From contig NZ_JAMJWE010000025.1 of the NCBI RefSeq assembly GCF_023554105.1, positions 1 through 37,713 on the forward strand: a DNA stretch of 37,713 nt. Reading direction: 5' to 3'. Numbering within the stretch: position 1 is the stretch's first letter; each line of letters starts with the position of its first letter. The DNA comes from Brucella sp. 21LCYQ03. Its GTDB lineage: Bacteria > Pseudomonadota > Alphaproteobacteria > Rhizobiales > Rhizobiaceae. Positions 1-8,494 of this stretch are shown piece by piece. The translations under genes were made by a program, and so were the position numbers. The notes under the pieces are model-generated. The model was not told where the DNA came from and made no database searches. It saw only the letters and a program-made list of their open reading frames with translations.

Positions 1-523
1 TGTAAGCAATCCGATTGAATCATAACCTACTGAAATCGCTCAATCCTTTTTGGAACAGGCTCTTAGATAGAATTGACACTCTTACTAATATGATGTTATT
101 TTAATGTATACAACTATTATATATGTCTATTTTTAATAATAAATTAATATAATATGCTATATTTTTTCTTATGACGCCTTTTAAATAAAAAATTGTATTT
201 TTAGATAAAATTATATGAAATTATTGTCATGTAATTTTTTATATTTTCATTTTAAGTATACGTCAAAACTCTGAATTTTAATTGGTGTGGACATTCAGCG
301 GGCTAAAGAAAGTTATTTTTGCTTCAAAAAGCTTCTGTTACTCAATGAAGATCACAATTTTTATACGAATCATAATAGTTGTGTTGAAAACGTTTCATCA
401 AAGATGATTTTGAAATCTTTGGAGCTTTTAAGCTGCTGAGTATTCTCGACGCTCAAAACTCGCCATTGGGAAAAGTCTGTCATCCTTCTTCGTGTTCATT
501 GGTAGCTGGCTTATAATCAAAGC
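1..523. other. AT-rich stretch without a recognisable gene
   Basis: This left edge is strongly AT-rich, especially positions 80-280, with runs of A and T and many stop codons in all frames. I see no coding signal, RNA gene or clear terminator. It lies directly before a decayed transposase piece, so it is probably part of an old insertion zone. Confidence 0.5.
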
Positions 524-529
524 TTGCTC

Positions 530-635
530 AATATGAAGAAAATGATGACGCGGCGCTATGTTGATCTGCATCATTCCGCTGTTCACTGCTGGGTCATTTA
601 CTTCAGTCCCAAACTACTCAAACGTTTCACTTTGA
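530..635 (+). pseudogene. IS6-family transposase remnant (N-terminal part)
   Basis: A short reading frame encodes a segment with the pattern RRYVDLHHSAVHCWV followed by SPKLLKRF. This resembles the N-terminal region of IS6/IS26-type transposases, where a 'RG(V/L)xVDHxTxxRWV ... xPxLxKRF' pattern precedes the DDE domain. The frame then runs into unrelated sequence, and the catalytic DDE part is missing, so this is a scar and not a functional gene. The identification rests on remembered family patterns and only about 30 residues. Another IS6-like piece, a C-terminus, lies at 29874-30040 on the opposite strand. Confidence 0.45.
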
Positions 636-689
636 ATTTTTGCGACACGACCTTTGATATTGCTTGCAGCCCACTTGATATTTGCGACG

Positions 690-870
690 CCGCAAACGAC
701 ATGACGCAGACAATCGCACCCCAAGCGATACAGGCCAACGAAAGCCTGGTTTCAGAGCTAACGATTGATCCAGTGCAGTTGGCAGAGTCGATCGTTTATA
801 TGGTAAGCTTTCAATTGAACGCGAATGTGTCGACGATGACTGTCACGGCAAAGAAGATGCCGTGCTGGCC
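690..870 (+). pseudogene. C-terminal fragment of a short-chain dehydrogenase/reductase
   Basis: The frame reads a segment with DPVQLAESIVYMVS, then LNANVSTMTV and a KKMP ending. SDR-family oxidoreductases of rhizobial type often end in a helix of this kind (AxSIVYMxSLPLxxNVxxMTVMAxKMPF). The Rossmann nucleotide-binding motif and the YxxxK active site are absent, so only the last 50-60 residues remain. It sits in the same frame as the IS6-like piece and is probably the stump left after an insertion or deletion. The next gene, a sugar-type repressor on the other strand, could once have controlled it; that is speculation. Confidence 0.35.
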
Positions 871-881
871 AAGGATGAGCC

Positions 882-1838
882 CTATCTCGGTCCCTGCAGC
901 AATGCGCGGGCAACACCTTCATTTGTAACCAGACGATTGACATACCCCCCGCGCAGAATAGCTCGGATAATAGGAATTTTATTAAGCCCACCGGAGACAA
1001 GAACTGAGGCAGGCTTAAGCTTGAGCTTATCTGGTGGTAAGGCAATGATGGAGTCATTTAGAAAATGATCGATGGGCTTACCCTGAGCATCCAGAAAATA
1101 TCCGAGAAATTCGCCGACAGCTCCCAATTTGAGCACGGCGTCGAGATTATCTTTCACCACCCGGATATGTGTCAGAGACGTTTCAGAGTTGAGCGGCCCA
1201 CACGATACAAGCCCAATATCGGCGATTTCTGTTCGCGCCAGCACATCTGTTAACTCGTCACTCAATAGGATTGCTTCGCGGCTTTCTTTATTGGCACAAT
1301 AGATAGGCGCGGTCAGATAGTGGCATTCGACGCCCAGAGCGCGTGCAAGCGCTGTGGCAACCTCGAATGTATTGGTCGATGAACCGCTAGTGACACCACC
1401 TGTCAAACCCACGACCCAGCTTTCAGGTTTTGGTCGCGCGCGCAGACTGCGAACCGCAAAGCTCAACGTCCTGCCCGATGCGATCCCCACGCCCATGTCG
1501 CGGCCCGCGATAAGCTCGCTCGTCATTGTACCGGCAGCTTCACCTACAACACGCTTTTGCTCAAGATAATCGTCAATATCCGGTACAATGACAGCTTCAG
1601 CAAGGCCGTAGCGCGTGGCAACTTTTTCCCCGAGCTCAATGCAGTCAACGAGCGGAAGACTCACATTAACGTGCACCTGCCCGGACTCGCGGACTTGTCC
1701 AATGATCTTGTTGACCTTCAAACGGGTTATATTGAGCTGCTGCGCAATTTCCTGCTGGGTCTGGCCGCCGATGAAATAGAGCCAGGCAACGCGCGCGCGT
1801 TCCAGACTTTCATCGACAGATGCCCAATTCTCGTTCAT
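882..1838 (-). CDS. SorC/DeoR-type sugar-binding transcriptional regulator (EryD-like)
   Basis: This is a DNA-binding repressor of about 318 residues whose effector is probably a phosphorylated sugar or sugar alcohol. The N-terminus carries a helix-turn-helix (around VAWLYFIGGQTQQEIAQ, then LNITRLKVNKII). The rest is a sugar-isomerase-like SorC effector domain with glycine-rich phosphate-binding stretches (GVGIASGRT, GLTGGVTSG and the C-terminal LVTNEGVA). Size and layout match the family, which includes Brucella EryD. The frame is open seven codons further to 1859, but the start at 1838 is preceded by AAGG at 7 bases spacing, so the shorter form is chosen. No intact sugar operon lies beside it, so its target is unknown. 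It faces the dehydrogenase stump at 690-870. Confidence 0.8.
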   Translation of the reverse strand: MNENWASVDESLERARVAWLYFIGGQTQQEIAQQLNITRLKVNKIIGQVRESGQVHVNVSLPLVDCIELGEKVATRYGLAEAVIVPDIDDYLEQKRVVGEAAGTMTSELIAGRDMGVGIASGRTLSFAVRSLRARPKPESWVVGLTGGVTSGSSTNTFEVATALARALGVECHYLTAPIYCANKESREAILLSDELTDVLARTEIADIGLVSCGPLNSETSLTHIRVVKDNLDAVLKLGAVGEFLGYFLDAQGKPIDHFLNDSIIALPPDKLKLKPASVLVSGGLNKIPIIRAILRGGYVNRLVTNEGVARALLQGPR

Positions 1839-2152
1839 TAACTGGCCTTTAGCATGCATAGTGGTTGCGAGAGATTCTTGCAGGAAGTTTGCTATCGCTC
1901 AACTCATTTCACGAATTGCCATAATGCTGCAACGGCTTTTTGAGCGTATCCCAAAAACTGCGAAATGGTTTTTGGAAAAACTACATCAAACTAGGAAACC
2001 GGGAAACCAGATCAAACTCTCATTCGGTGAACCCGCAAGCAATTCAGATCAGGGACCAATATTGTGAACCCCGAAAAATCAGGTGATACGACATAATTAA
2101 ACTTGACTAATAGTATCATGTTAAATAGTGGGTGGCTGGGAGAATTTTTCGC
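1839..2152. other. Intergenic region upstream of the SorC-type regulator
   Basis: Apart from the palindromic repeat at 1943-1988, I find no gene. The promoter of the repressor on the minus strand must lie here. I could not pick out a convincing -35/-10 pair or operator by eye. Confidence 0.4.
1943..1988. repeat. Degenerate copy of a dispersed palindromic repeat
   Basis: Perfect 8-bp arms CCAAAAAC (1951-1958) and GTTTTTGG (1968-1975) enclose a 9-base loop. With its flanks the element aligns to the reverse complement of the palindrome at 15257-15298: both carry ATCCC, an AAA tract, TG(C/G)GAA, GGTTTT, GGA and AA in the same order. It lies about 105 bases upstream of the repressor start at 1838. 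Such elements are common between genes in Brucella and Ochrobactrum. Confidence 0.5.
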
Positions 2153-2290
2153 ATGGCGAGTATAGCGATGTGTAGCAAAAACAATCTGAGAATGACATTC
2201 ACGCGCTTCATTGACAGCGATATGTTCTGGGTCGCATATGCGGGCGCATTTGCCGTGATTATAGCCATCGGCAATTTCTACGCTACTTGA
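2153..2290 (+). CDS. Possible 45-residue membrane peptide
   Basis: An ATG-initiated frame of 45 codons is preceded by GGGAGA at about 9 bases. The C-terminal half is hydrophobic (FWVAYAGAFAVIIAIGNF) and would form one membrane helix. The N-terminal half is polar and basic. It runs convergently into the CNNM-type gene and overlaps the last 13 bases of that gene. I recognise no family. The case rests on the ribosome binding site and the membrane helix; it could be a chance frame. Confidence 0.35.
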   Translation: MASIAMCSKNNLRMTFTRFIDSDMFWVAYAGAFAVIIAIGNFYAT

Positions 2291-3582
2291 AATAAGTCGC
2301 TGGTCGGGTGTTCAGCAGACACAAGCAATTTGTCTATACGGCGTCCATCCAGATCAACGACTTCGAAAATCCAGCCACCTCTGATGAAGATTTCACCTAC
2401 TTCGGGAAGGTGCTTGAACTCTTCGAGTGCAAGGCCGGCAACCGTGTTATATTCGGCGTCTTCATCAGTTTCAAAGTTGAGAAATGCAGAGAATTCGTCA
2501 ATTGGCATCCAACCTGATACCAGATAAGAACCATCAGCGCGGCGAACTATCGCCTTTTCCTCAAAGTGATCTTCCTGCATAGCGCCGATAATGGCTTCCA
2601 TTACGTCACCCGCAGTTATTACGCCTTCGAAATGGCCATATTCATCATAGACCAGAACCATGTGGGTTGGGGTGCCACGAATAGCTTCGACCACATCCAG
2701 CGCATCTGAAAAGTCTGAAACGACGGGTACGTCTTTCACGATCTCGCGAATGCTGACGCTGCCTTTTATTGAAAGCTGGTTGAAGAAGTCTCGAGCCTGC
2801 AACACACCAATGATCTCATCGGAATTTTCGCCGCGTACAGGCAGGCGGGAGCGGCTGCTCCGTTGCAATTGCTCCCGAATTTCCTCCATATTATCATCAA
2901 TATCGATCAATTCTACATCAAGACGTGGTGTCATCAATCCACGAGCAGTACGATCAGCCAGCCGCATGACGCCTGCGATCATCCGGGATTCTTCTGTTTC
3001 AATAACGCCCGTGCTATGCGCTTCTGCCAGCAGAGACTTGATTTCTTCATCGGTCACGCCGTCGCCGGTTTTTCCTGACTGTCCAAGCAGCTTGAGGACA
3101 AGACGACCAGACGTATCCAATAACCATACAAGCGGCGCAGCCATTTTAGAAAGCATCTTCATTGTCGGTGCGACGCGGCTTGCGATAACCTCGGGTTCAC
3201 GCAGGGCAATTTGTTTTGGAACCAGTTCACCGACAATCAGCGACAAATAGGTGATCACAACAACCACTGAACCGACACCAAGTGCATCGGCGAATGTTGG
3301 AGATACACCCTGACTGAGCAACCAGCCGGTCAGACGCGCACCAAGTGTAGCACCAGAAAATGCACCGGAAAGAACCCCAACCAGCGTAATTCCGATCTGG
3401 ACAGTTGAAAGAAAGCGGCCAGGATTTTCAGTAAGTTCAATTGCAATGCTTGCGCCCGCACTGCCTTTGTCGGCCAAAACACGCAATCGTGCAGGACGAG
3501 AGGAAACAACTGCGAGTTCTGACATCGCCAGGACACCGTTGAGGACAGTCAGCAGTATCACTGTAATGATTTCAAATAACAA
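2278..3582 (-). CDS. CNNM/CorC-type transporter (hemolysin C-like, DUF21-CBS-CorC_HlyC)
   Basis: This is a membrane protein of 434 residues with the standard three-part layout. A DUF21 membrane domain (about residues 1-190) has several helices, including MLFEIITVILLTVLNGVLA and the stretch VGSVVVVITYLSLIVGELVP. A tandem CBS pair (about 205-330, with MTPRLDVELID and TPTHMVLVYDEYGHFEGVIT) follows. A C-terminal CorC_HlyC domain ends the protein. Relatives export magnesium or sodium, or are annotated as hemolysins; I would not call this a toxin. The start codon is TTG, preceded by GGGGA. It is a single-gene unit, convergent with the small frame at 2153-2290 and divergent from nosR. Confidence 0.9.
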   Translation of the reverse strand: MLFEIITVILLTVLNGVLAMSELAVVSSRPARLRVLADKGSAGASIAIELTENPGRFLSTVQIGITLVGVLSGAFSGATLGARLTGWLLSQGVSPTFADALGVGSVVVVITYLSLIVGELVPKQIALREPEVIASRVAPTMKMLSKMAAPLVWLLDTSGRLVLKLLGQSGKTGDGVTDEEIKSLLAEAHSTGVIETEESRMIAGVMRLADRTARGLMTPRLDVELIDIDDNMEEIREQLQRSSRSRLPVRGENSDEIIGVLQARDFFNQLSIKGSVSIREIVKDVPVVSDFSDALDVVEAIRGTPTHMVLVYDEYGHFEGVITAGDVMEAIIGAMQEDHFEEKAIVRRADGSYLVSGWMPIDEFSAFLNFETDEDAEYNTVAGLALEEFKHLPEVGEIFIRGGWIFEVVDLDGRRIDKLLVSAEHPTSDLFQVA

Positions 3583-4129
3583 AGTCGTCCCCAGAGCGTT
3601 ACGTTTAAAGCACTATGATAGAAACTAACGCAGTCTCTTTCCAGAGGAGATTGGATAGAATTTACCGTGGATTCCGAAAGGCGTCAGCGCCATAGCCTTA
3701 TTAGAACTGCGTTGGCTTATGCGTGCAGTCTCGGCATCGCCGTCAAGCCGATGCTTATTGACGAATGCGTCTGCCAAAAAAACCAAGGACTTTGTAAAAA
3801 TCTGCAAAGCGATCAACCTAACGCACATTCAATCCAGAACATATGAGCGAAATAACATCGGCAAGACTGAGTGCGTCTCTCAAGCTGTGATGTACTACGG
3901 GAGTGAGCCATGCACACGAATACCCATACCCAAAATACGTAAAACACATCTGCAAAACTGGATAGATATATAGAATATGCGTCAACCGCATGGCGGATCA
4001 ACATCAAAAACGCCAATCAGCCGCTTGGACCTCAAGCCATACAAGCTCTTAAGGCTCCACAGCTATAGCGGCAAGATCGGCGCTCTAAAACTGCTAATTT
4101 GCTCCACAACAAAGAACTCTCCCTGCCTA
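3583..4129. other. Long divergent intergenic region before the nos operon
   Basis: About 550 bases lie between the CNNM-type gene (-) and the FNR box of nosR (+). Several short frames exist in all directions, but none has both a credible ribosome binding site and a recognisable product. The part at 3625-3730 has higher GC and short inverted repeats such as GGCG/CGCC. It may hold a decayed repeat element. Nothing further can be supported. Confidence 0.4.
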
Positions 4130-4143
4130 TTGGTATGTATCAA
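4130..4143 (+). promoter_or_regulatory. FNR/Nnr-type box upstream of nosR
   Basis: The 14-mer TTGGTATGTATCAA matches the FNR-family consensus TTGAT-N4-ATCAA in 9 of 10 defined bases. It is the only site of this quality I found ahead of the operon. For a class II promoter the transcript would begin about 41 bases downstream of the centre, near 4178. The expected regulators are an FnrL- or NnrR-type protein responding to low oxygen or nitric oxide, as is usual for nos genes; the regulator itself is not in the window. Confidence 0.7.
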
Positions 4144-4268
4144 CACCAATAAAACTCTTCTTTGAAGAGGGTATCGGGCAGGTCGAAGTGAGAAATTATA
4201 CAACAGGCTATTGCGCCAAAACATATGGCGAAACGGAGCTACAAAACTCACCGTTAGAATTGGCCAGC

Positions 4269-6554
4269 GTGAAACAAATCAATTCAGCACGTTGGCTGGC
4301 TTTATTCTTTAGCTCACTGCTGACGATCATCTTTTTCACTTTTAATGCCAATTCCGCCGATTTGCAAAAATACCTTCCCGCTTTGGAAGTCTCGCAGGTA
4401 TTCCCCGGAGCAGAAAGTGTTGGCCAACCTGTTGGTGAACCACCGATTGCGCCTGTGACGAAGGGCGGAGAACTCCTCGGCTACGTGTATCTCAATTCCG
4501 ATTTCACCAGTTCGATTGGTTATTCCGGTAAGCCGATCCGCATCCTTGTTGGAATAGATACCAAAGGTGTCATTCGCGGCATCAAACTGGTGGATCACAA
4601 AGAGCCCATCGTCCTGATCGGCATCCCCGAAGCCAAGGTTGTTGCAGCCCTTAATTCTCTCGTGAACAGCGATCTGGCTGCGGTCTCAGCAGGCAAGGCA
4701 AAGCCGCCACAGGTTGAGATCGTCAGTGGTGCCACGGTCACGGTTCTTGTGATGGGTGATAGTATTGTGCGCTCGGCTGTGGGTCTTATTCGCAGCGGAC
4801 GGTTGGGAAATACGCCTGTGTTTGCCGCAAGCGTTGATGCGCCGCGGGCCGTTAATATGGAACTGCGCGAACCGCAAGATTGGCAGACGCTCATTGGTGA
4901 CGGATCGGTTCGCAGCCTTAAACTCAATGTCGGCGAGGTCAGCCAAGCCTTTCGCGACGCCAATCATGAACAGGCTGCAAACAACGCAGAGACTTCCAAC
5001 CCTGAAGACAACTTCATTGAACTTTATGCCGCTCCTGTTTCCGTGCCCGGCATCGGGATTAGCCTGCTTGGTAAGGACGGTTATGAACGGTTAGAAAAAC
5101 AGCTGAAACCTGGTGAGCAGGCCATTCTGGTTGCCGGTGACGGCGCCTATTCCTTCAAGGGATCAGGCTACGTGCGCGGCGGAATTTTCGATCGCATAGA
5201 ACTTTTGCAGGACGGACAAGGCGTTCGCTTCCGCGACAAAAATCACACGCGTCTTGGTGACATTGAAGCAGATGGCGCACCGCAATTGCGCGAAATTGCG
5301 CTCTTCCGCGTGCCAGCAGGTTTTGCCTTCGATGTCACAAAGCCATGGGATTTACAGCTTCTCGTTCAGCGCGGATTTGGTGCGCGTGACAAAGCTAATC
5401 TGAGCTATGATTTGGGCTATAGCCTGCCGGAACGCTATCTGCTCGCCAGGCCAGCTCCTGTACCCGTGCAGCCAGCATCTGCCTCCGATGCACCGCGCCA
5501 TCCGCAGCCGGTGGGAGAGGCAACAGCATCCGATATTTTTGGCAACAGTAGCCCGCTTTGGGTAAAAATGTGGGAGATGAACCGCGTCAATGTAGTAATC
5601 GCCGGATTGGCAATCTTCATTCTGGTCGCAATCTTCTTCTTCCAAAATAGTCTTGTCGCGCGTCCTCGCATTTTCGTCTGGGTCAGACGCAGCTATCTGC
5701 TTTTCATTCTGCTCTGGCTTGGATTTTACAACAACGCGCAATTGTCGGTGGTCAATGTTCTGACTTTTACCAATTCGCTGATTACCGGTTTTAACTGGGA
5801 ATTTTTCCTCACATCACCGTTGATCTTCATTCTGTGGGCATCAGTCGCTGCGGGACTCTTATTCTGGGGCCGTGGGCCATTTTGTGGCTGGCTTTGCCCG
5901 TTCGGTGCCTTGCAGGAACTCAGCAACAATGTCGCGCAATGGCTGAAAATACCACAGGTCAAACTGCCATGGGGACTGCATGAGCGCCTGTGGCCCATCA
6001 AATACATCATATTCTTGGGGCTGTTCGGACTTTCACTCTACTCGGTGGCACTCGCAGAAGTCTTCGCTGAAGTAGAGCCTTTCAAAACCTCCATCATTCT
6101 CAAGTTCTCACGCGAATGGCCGTTTGTGATCTATGCTCTGACGCTGCTTTCAGCCGGCCTTTTCATCGAGCGTTTCTACTGTCGCTACATGTGCCCACTT
6201 GGAGCTGCCCTCGCGATCCCCGGACGCATCCGCATGTTCGAGTGGCTCAAGCGCTGGCCCGAATGTGGCTCACCTTGCCAGCGTTGTGCCAAGGAATGTC
6301 CAGTCGAAGCCATTCATCCCGAAGGCCAGATCAATGTGAATGAATGTATTTACTGCATGCATTGTCAGGAGCTTTATCAGGACGACCAGCGCTGCCCACA
6401 TATGATTCAGGTACGTGTGAAACGGGAAAAATTCGCCGCGCGCAATGCACCGCTTTCTGCGGCTGCTGAACGCGGCGGCGGTCCTGCCAAGCCGGTGATT
6501 TCCATCAAAGGTCAACCGTTGGATGCCCAACTGGGCTCCGGTTCGCCAACGTAA
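4269..6554 (+). CDS. nosR: NosR, membrane flavo-iron-sulfur protein for N2O reduction
   Basis: NosR is thought to pass electrons to N2O reductase and is needed for nos expression. From GTG 4269 the protein has 761 residues. It starts with a signal-anchor (KQINSAR, then WLALFFSSLLTIIFF). A periplasmic FMN-binding domain follows with SGATVT (residues 153-158), where the threonine receives FMN covalently. Several membrane helices come next, with CGWLCP (539-544) and CRYMCP (638-643). Two [4Fe-4S] motifs, CGSPCQRCAKECP (666-678) and CIYCMHC (693-699), complete it. The frame is open to another GTG at 4188 (788 residues). That start would leave only about 10 bases of leader after the predicted transcript start, and its extra residues look non-coding, so 4269 is preferred but not certain. 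A small hairpin (CTCTTC/GAAGAG, 4155-4169) lies between the FNR box and either start. nosZ follows after 18 bases. Confidence 0.93.
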   Translation: MKQINSARWLALFFSSLLTIIFFTFNANSADLQKYLPALEVSQVFPGAESVGQPVGEPPIAPVTKGGELLGYVYLNSDFTSSIGYSGKPIRILVGIDTKGVIRGIKLVDHKEPIVLIGIPEAKVVAALNSLVNSDLAAVSAGKAKPPQVEIVSGATVTVLVMGDSIVRSAVGLIRSGRLGNTPVFAASVDAPRAVNMELREPQDWQTLIGDGSVRSLKLNVGEVSQAFRDANHEQAANNAETSNPEDNFIELYAAPVSVPGIGISLLGKDGYERLEKQLKPGEQAILVAGDGAYSFKGSGYVRGGIFDRIELLQDGQGVRFRDKNHTRLGDIEADGAPQLREIALFRVPAGFAFDVTKPWDLQLLVQRGFGARDKANLSYDLGYSLPERYLLARPAPVPVQPASASDAPRHPQPVGEATASDIFGNSSPLWVKMWEMNRVNVVIAGLAIFILVAIFFFQNSLVARPRIFVWVRRSYLLFILLWLGFYNNAQLSVVNVLTFTNSLITGFNWEFFLTSPLIFILWASVAAGLLFWGRGPFCGWLCPFGALQELSNNVAQWLKIPQVKLPWGLHERLWPIKYIIFLGLFGLSLYSVALAEVFAEVEPFKTSIILKFSREWPFVIYALTLLSAGLFIERFYCRYMCPLGAALAIPGRIRMFEWLKRWPECGSPCQRCAKECPVEAIHPEGQINVNECIYCMHCQELYQDDQRCPHMIQVRVKREKFAARNAPLSAAAERGGGPAKPVISIKGQPLDAQLGSGSPT

Positions 6555-6572
6555 TTTCTTAAGGAGAGAAAT

Positions 6573-8489
6573 ATGACAGAAGAAATCTCAAAATCCCGTT
6601 TCAACAGGCGGCAATTGCTGGGTACATCAGCATTTGTAGCAGCCGCAGGCGCAAGTGGCATCGGTGGTGCTCTTCTTGCCGGAACAAGCACACCAGCACT
6701 TGCAGCTGGCAGCGGACATGCAGCCCGCGTTGAGGTCAAGCCTGGTGAACTTGACGAATATTATGTCTTCTTCTCCAGCGGACAGTCAGGCGAGGTGCGT
6801 ATTGTCGGGCTTCCTTCGATGCGCGAACTGATGCGTATCCCGGTCTTCAATCGCGACAGCGCGACGGGCTGGGGGCAGACCAATGAGAGCCTGAAGATCA
6901 TCCGTGACGGAATGTTGCCGGAAGATCGCGAATTCATGAAGGACCGCGGCGGCGTGTTCCAGAATGGCGATCTGCATCACCCGCATCTGTCCTTCACCGA
7001 TGGCACTTATGATGGCCGTTATCTCTATGCCAATGACAAGGCAAATACGCGCGTGTGTCGTATCCGTCTGGATGTGATGAAATGCGATAAAATTATCCAG
7101 TTGCCGAACCAGCACACGGTTCACGGTTTGCGCGTGCAGAAATATCCACGCACGGGCTATGTCTTCTGTAACGGTGAAGATCGCGTGCCAATTCCTAACA
7201 ACGGCAGCAATCTCACAGATACCAAACAATATCATGCGATTTTCACCGCCGTCGATGGCGATACAATGAAAGTCGCATGGCAGGTAATGGTTGATGGCAA
7301 TCTCGACAACGTCGATTGCGATTACCAGGGCAAATATGCTTTTGCGACCTGCTACAATTCAGAAGAAGGCGTAACACTTGCCGAGATGATGAGCAGCGAG
7401 CAGGATTGGCTTGTTGTATTTGATTTGAAGCGCATTGAAGATGCAGTCGCAAAGGGCGAATTCAAGGAAATGAATGGCGTGCCGGTTGTGGACGGCCGTC
7501 ATGGCTCCCGCTTCACCCGTTACATTCCGGTACCAAACAGCCCGCATGGTATCAATACGGCTCCTGACGGCATTCATATTGTCGCCAATGGTAAACTGTC
7601 ACCAACCGTTACGGTGTTCGACGTCAGAAAATTCGATGATCTTTTCAACGACAAGATCGAACCACGCGATGCCGTTGTTGCAGAACCGGAACTGGGACTT
7701 GGGCCGTTGCATACCGCTTATGACGGCAAGGGCAATGCCTATACAACGCTGTTCATCGACAGCCAGATATGCAAGTGGAACATCGAAGATGCAAAGCGCG
7801 CCTTTGCGGGCGAGAAGGTCGATCCGATCCGTCAGAAGCTCGATGTGCATTACCAGCCCGGCCACAACCACACATCAATGGGGCAGACGAAGGAAGCCGA
7901 TGGACAATGGCTGATTTCGCTCAATAAGTTCTCGAAAGATCGCTATCTCAATGTCGGCCCACTCAAGCCCGAAAACGATCAGCTGATCGATATTTCCGGT
8001 GAAACCATGGAGATTGTCCATGATGGTCCAAGCTTCGCAGAACCGCATGATGCAACGATTGTTCATCGCTCCAAGATCAACCCCGTCAATCTCTGGAGCC
8101 GTGAGGATCCATTTTTTGCCGATGCGGTTAAACAGGCGGAGGCCGACGGCGTCGATCTGATGATCGATTCCGAAGTCATCCGTGATGGCAACAAGGTTCG
8201 TGTTTACATGACCTCTGCCGCTCCTGCTTTCGGGCTGGAGGAATTCACCGTCCAGCAGGGCGATGAAGTCACCGTCTACATCACCAATATCGATGAAATC
8301 GACGATCTGACACACGGCTTTTCCATCATCAATTACGGCATCAACATGGAAGTGGCACCACAGGCCACCGCCTCCGTTACCTTCGTGGCCAATAAGCCGG
8401 GTGTCTGGTGGTACTACTGCTCGTGGTTCTGCCATGCCATGCACATGGAAATGAAGGGCCGTATGCTCGTCGAACCGAAGAAGAGCTAA
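6573..8489 (+). CDS. nosZ: Nitrous oxide reductase NosZ (Tat-exported, clade I)
   Basis: NosZ is the periplasmic multicopper enzyme that reduces N2O to N2. The 638-residue protein begins with a twin-arginine signal ([10 protein letters not shown], arginines 12-13, then an alanine-rich h-region), which marks clade I. The seven-bladed propeller holds the CuZ histidines, seen in DLHHPHLSF (about residue 131) and GHNHTSMGQ (about 430). The C-terminal cupredoxin domain holds CuA ligands: His581, Cys616, Cys620, His624 and Met627 in [12 protein letters not shown]. All key residues I can check are present, so it should be active. AAGGAG lies 7 bases before the ATG. It is the second gene of the nos operon; nosD starts 5 bases after its stop. 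Confidence 0.97.
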   Translation: MTEEISKSRFNRRQLLGTSAFVAAAGASGIGGALLAGTSTPALAAGSGHAARVEVKPGELDEYYVFFSSGQSGEVRIVGLPSMRELMRIPVFNRDSATGWGQTNESLKIIRDGMLPEDREFMKDRGGVFQNGDLHHPHLSFTDGTYDGRYLYANDKANTRVCRIRLDVMKCDKIIQLPNQHTVHGLRVQKYPRTGYVFCNGEDRVPIPNNGSNLTDTKQYHAIFTAVDGDTMKVAWQVMVDGNLDNVDCDYQGKYAFATCYNSEEGVTLAEMMSSEQDWLVVFDLKRIEDAVAKGEFKEMNGVPVVDGRHGSRFTRYIPVPNSPHGINTAPDGIHIVANGKLSPTVTVFDVRKFDDLFNDKIEPRDAVVAEPELGLGPLHTAYDGKGNAYTTLFIDSQICKWNIEDAKRAFAGEKVDPIRQKLDVHYQPGHNHTSMGQTKEADGQWLISLNKFSKDRYLNVGPLKPENDQLIDISGETMEIVHDGPSFAEPHDATIVHRSKINPVNLWSREDPFFADAVKQAEADGVDLMIDSEVIRDGNKVRVYMTSAAPAFGLEEFTVQQGDEVTVYITNIDEIDDLTHGFSIINYGINMEVAPQATASVTFVANKPGVWWYYCSWFCHAMHMEMKGRMLVEPKKS

Positions 8490-8494
8490 ACACC

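Noticed and set aside
2278..3582. Annotation as hemolysin toxin
   Set aside because: The DUF21-CBS-CorC layout is a membrane transporter family; the name hemolysin is historical and no toxin feature is seen.
8408..8494. Extended start for nosD inside nosZ
   Set aside because: ATG 8495 follows the nosZ stop and gives a proper signal peptide; the extension would spoil it.
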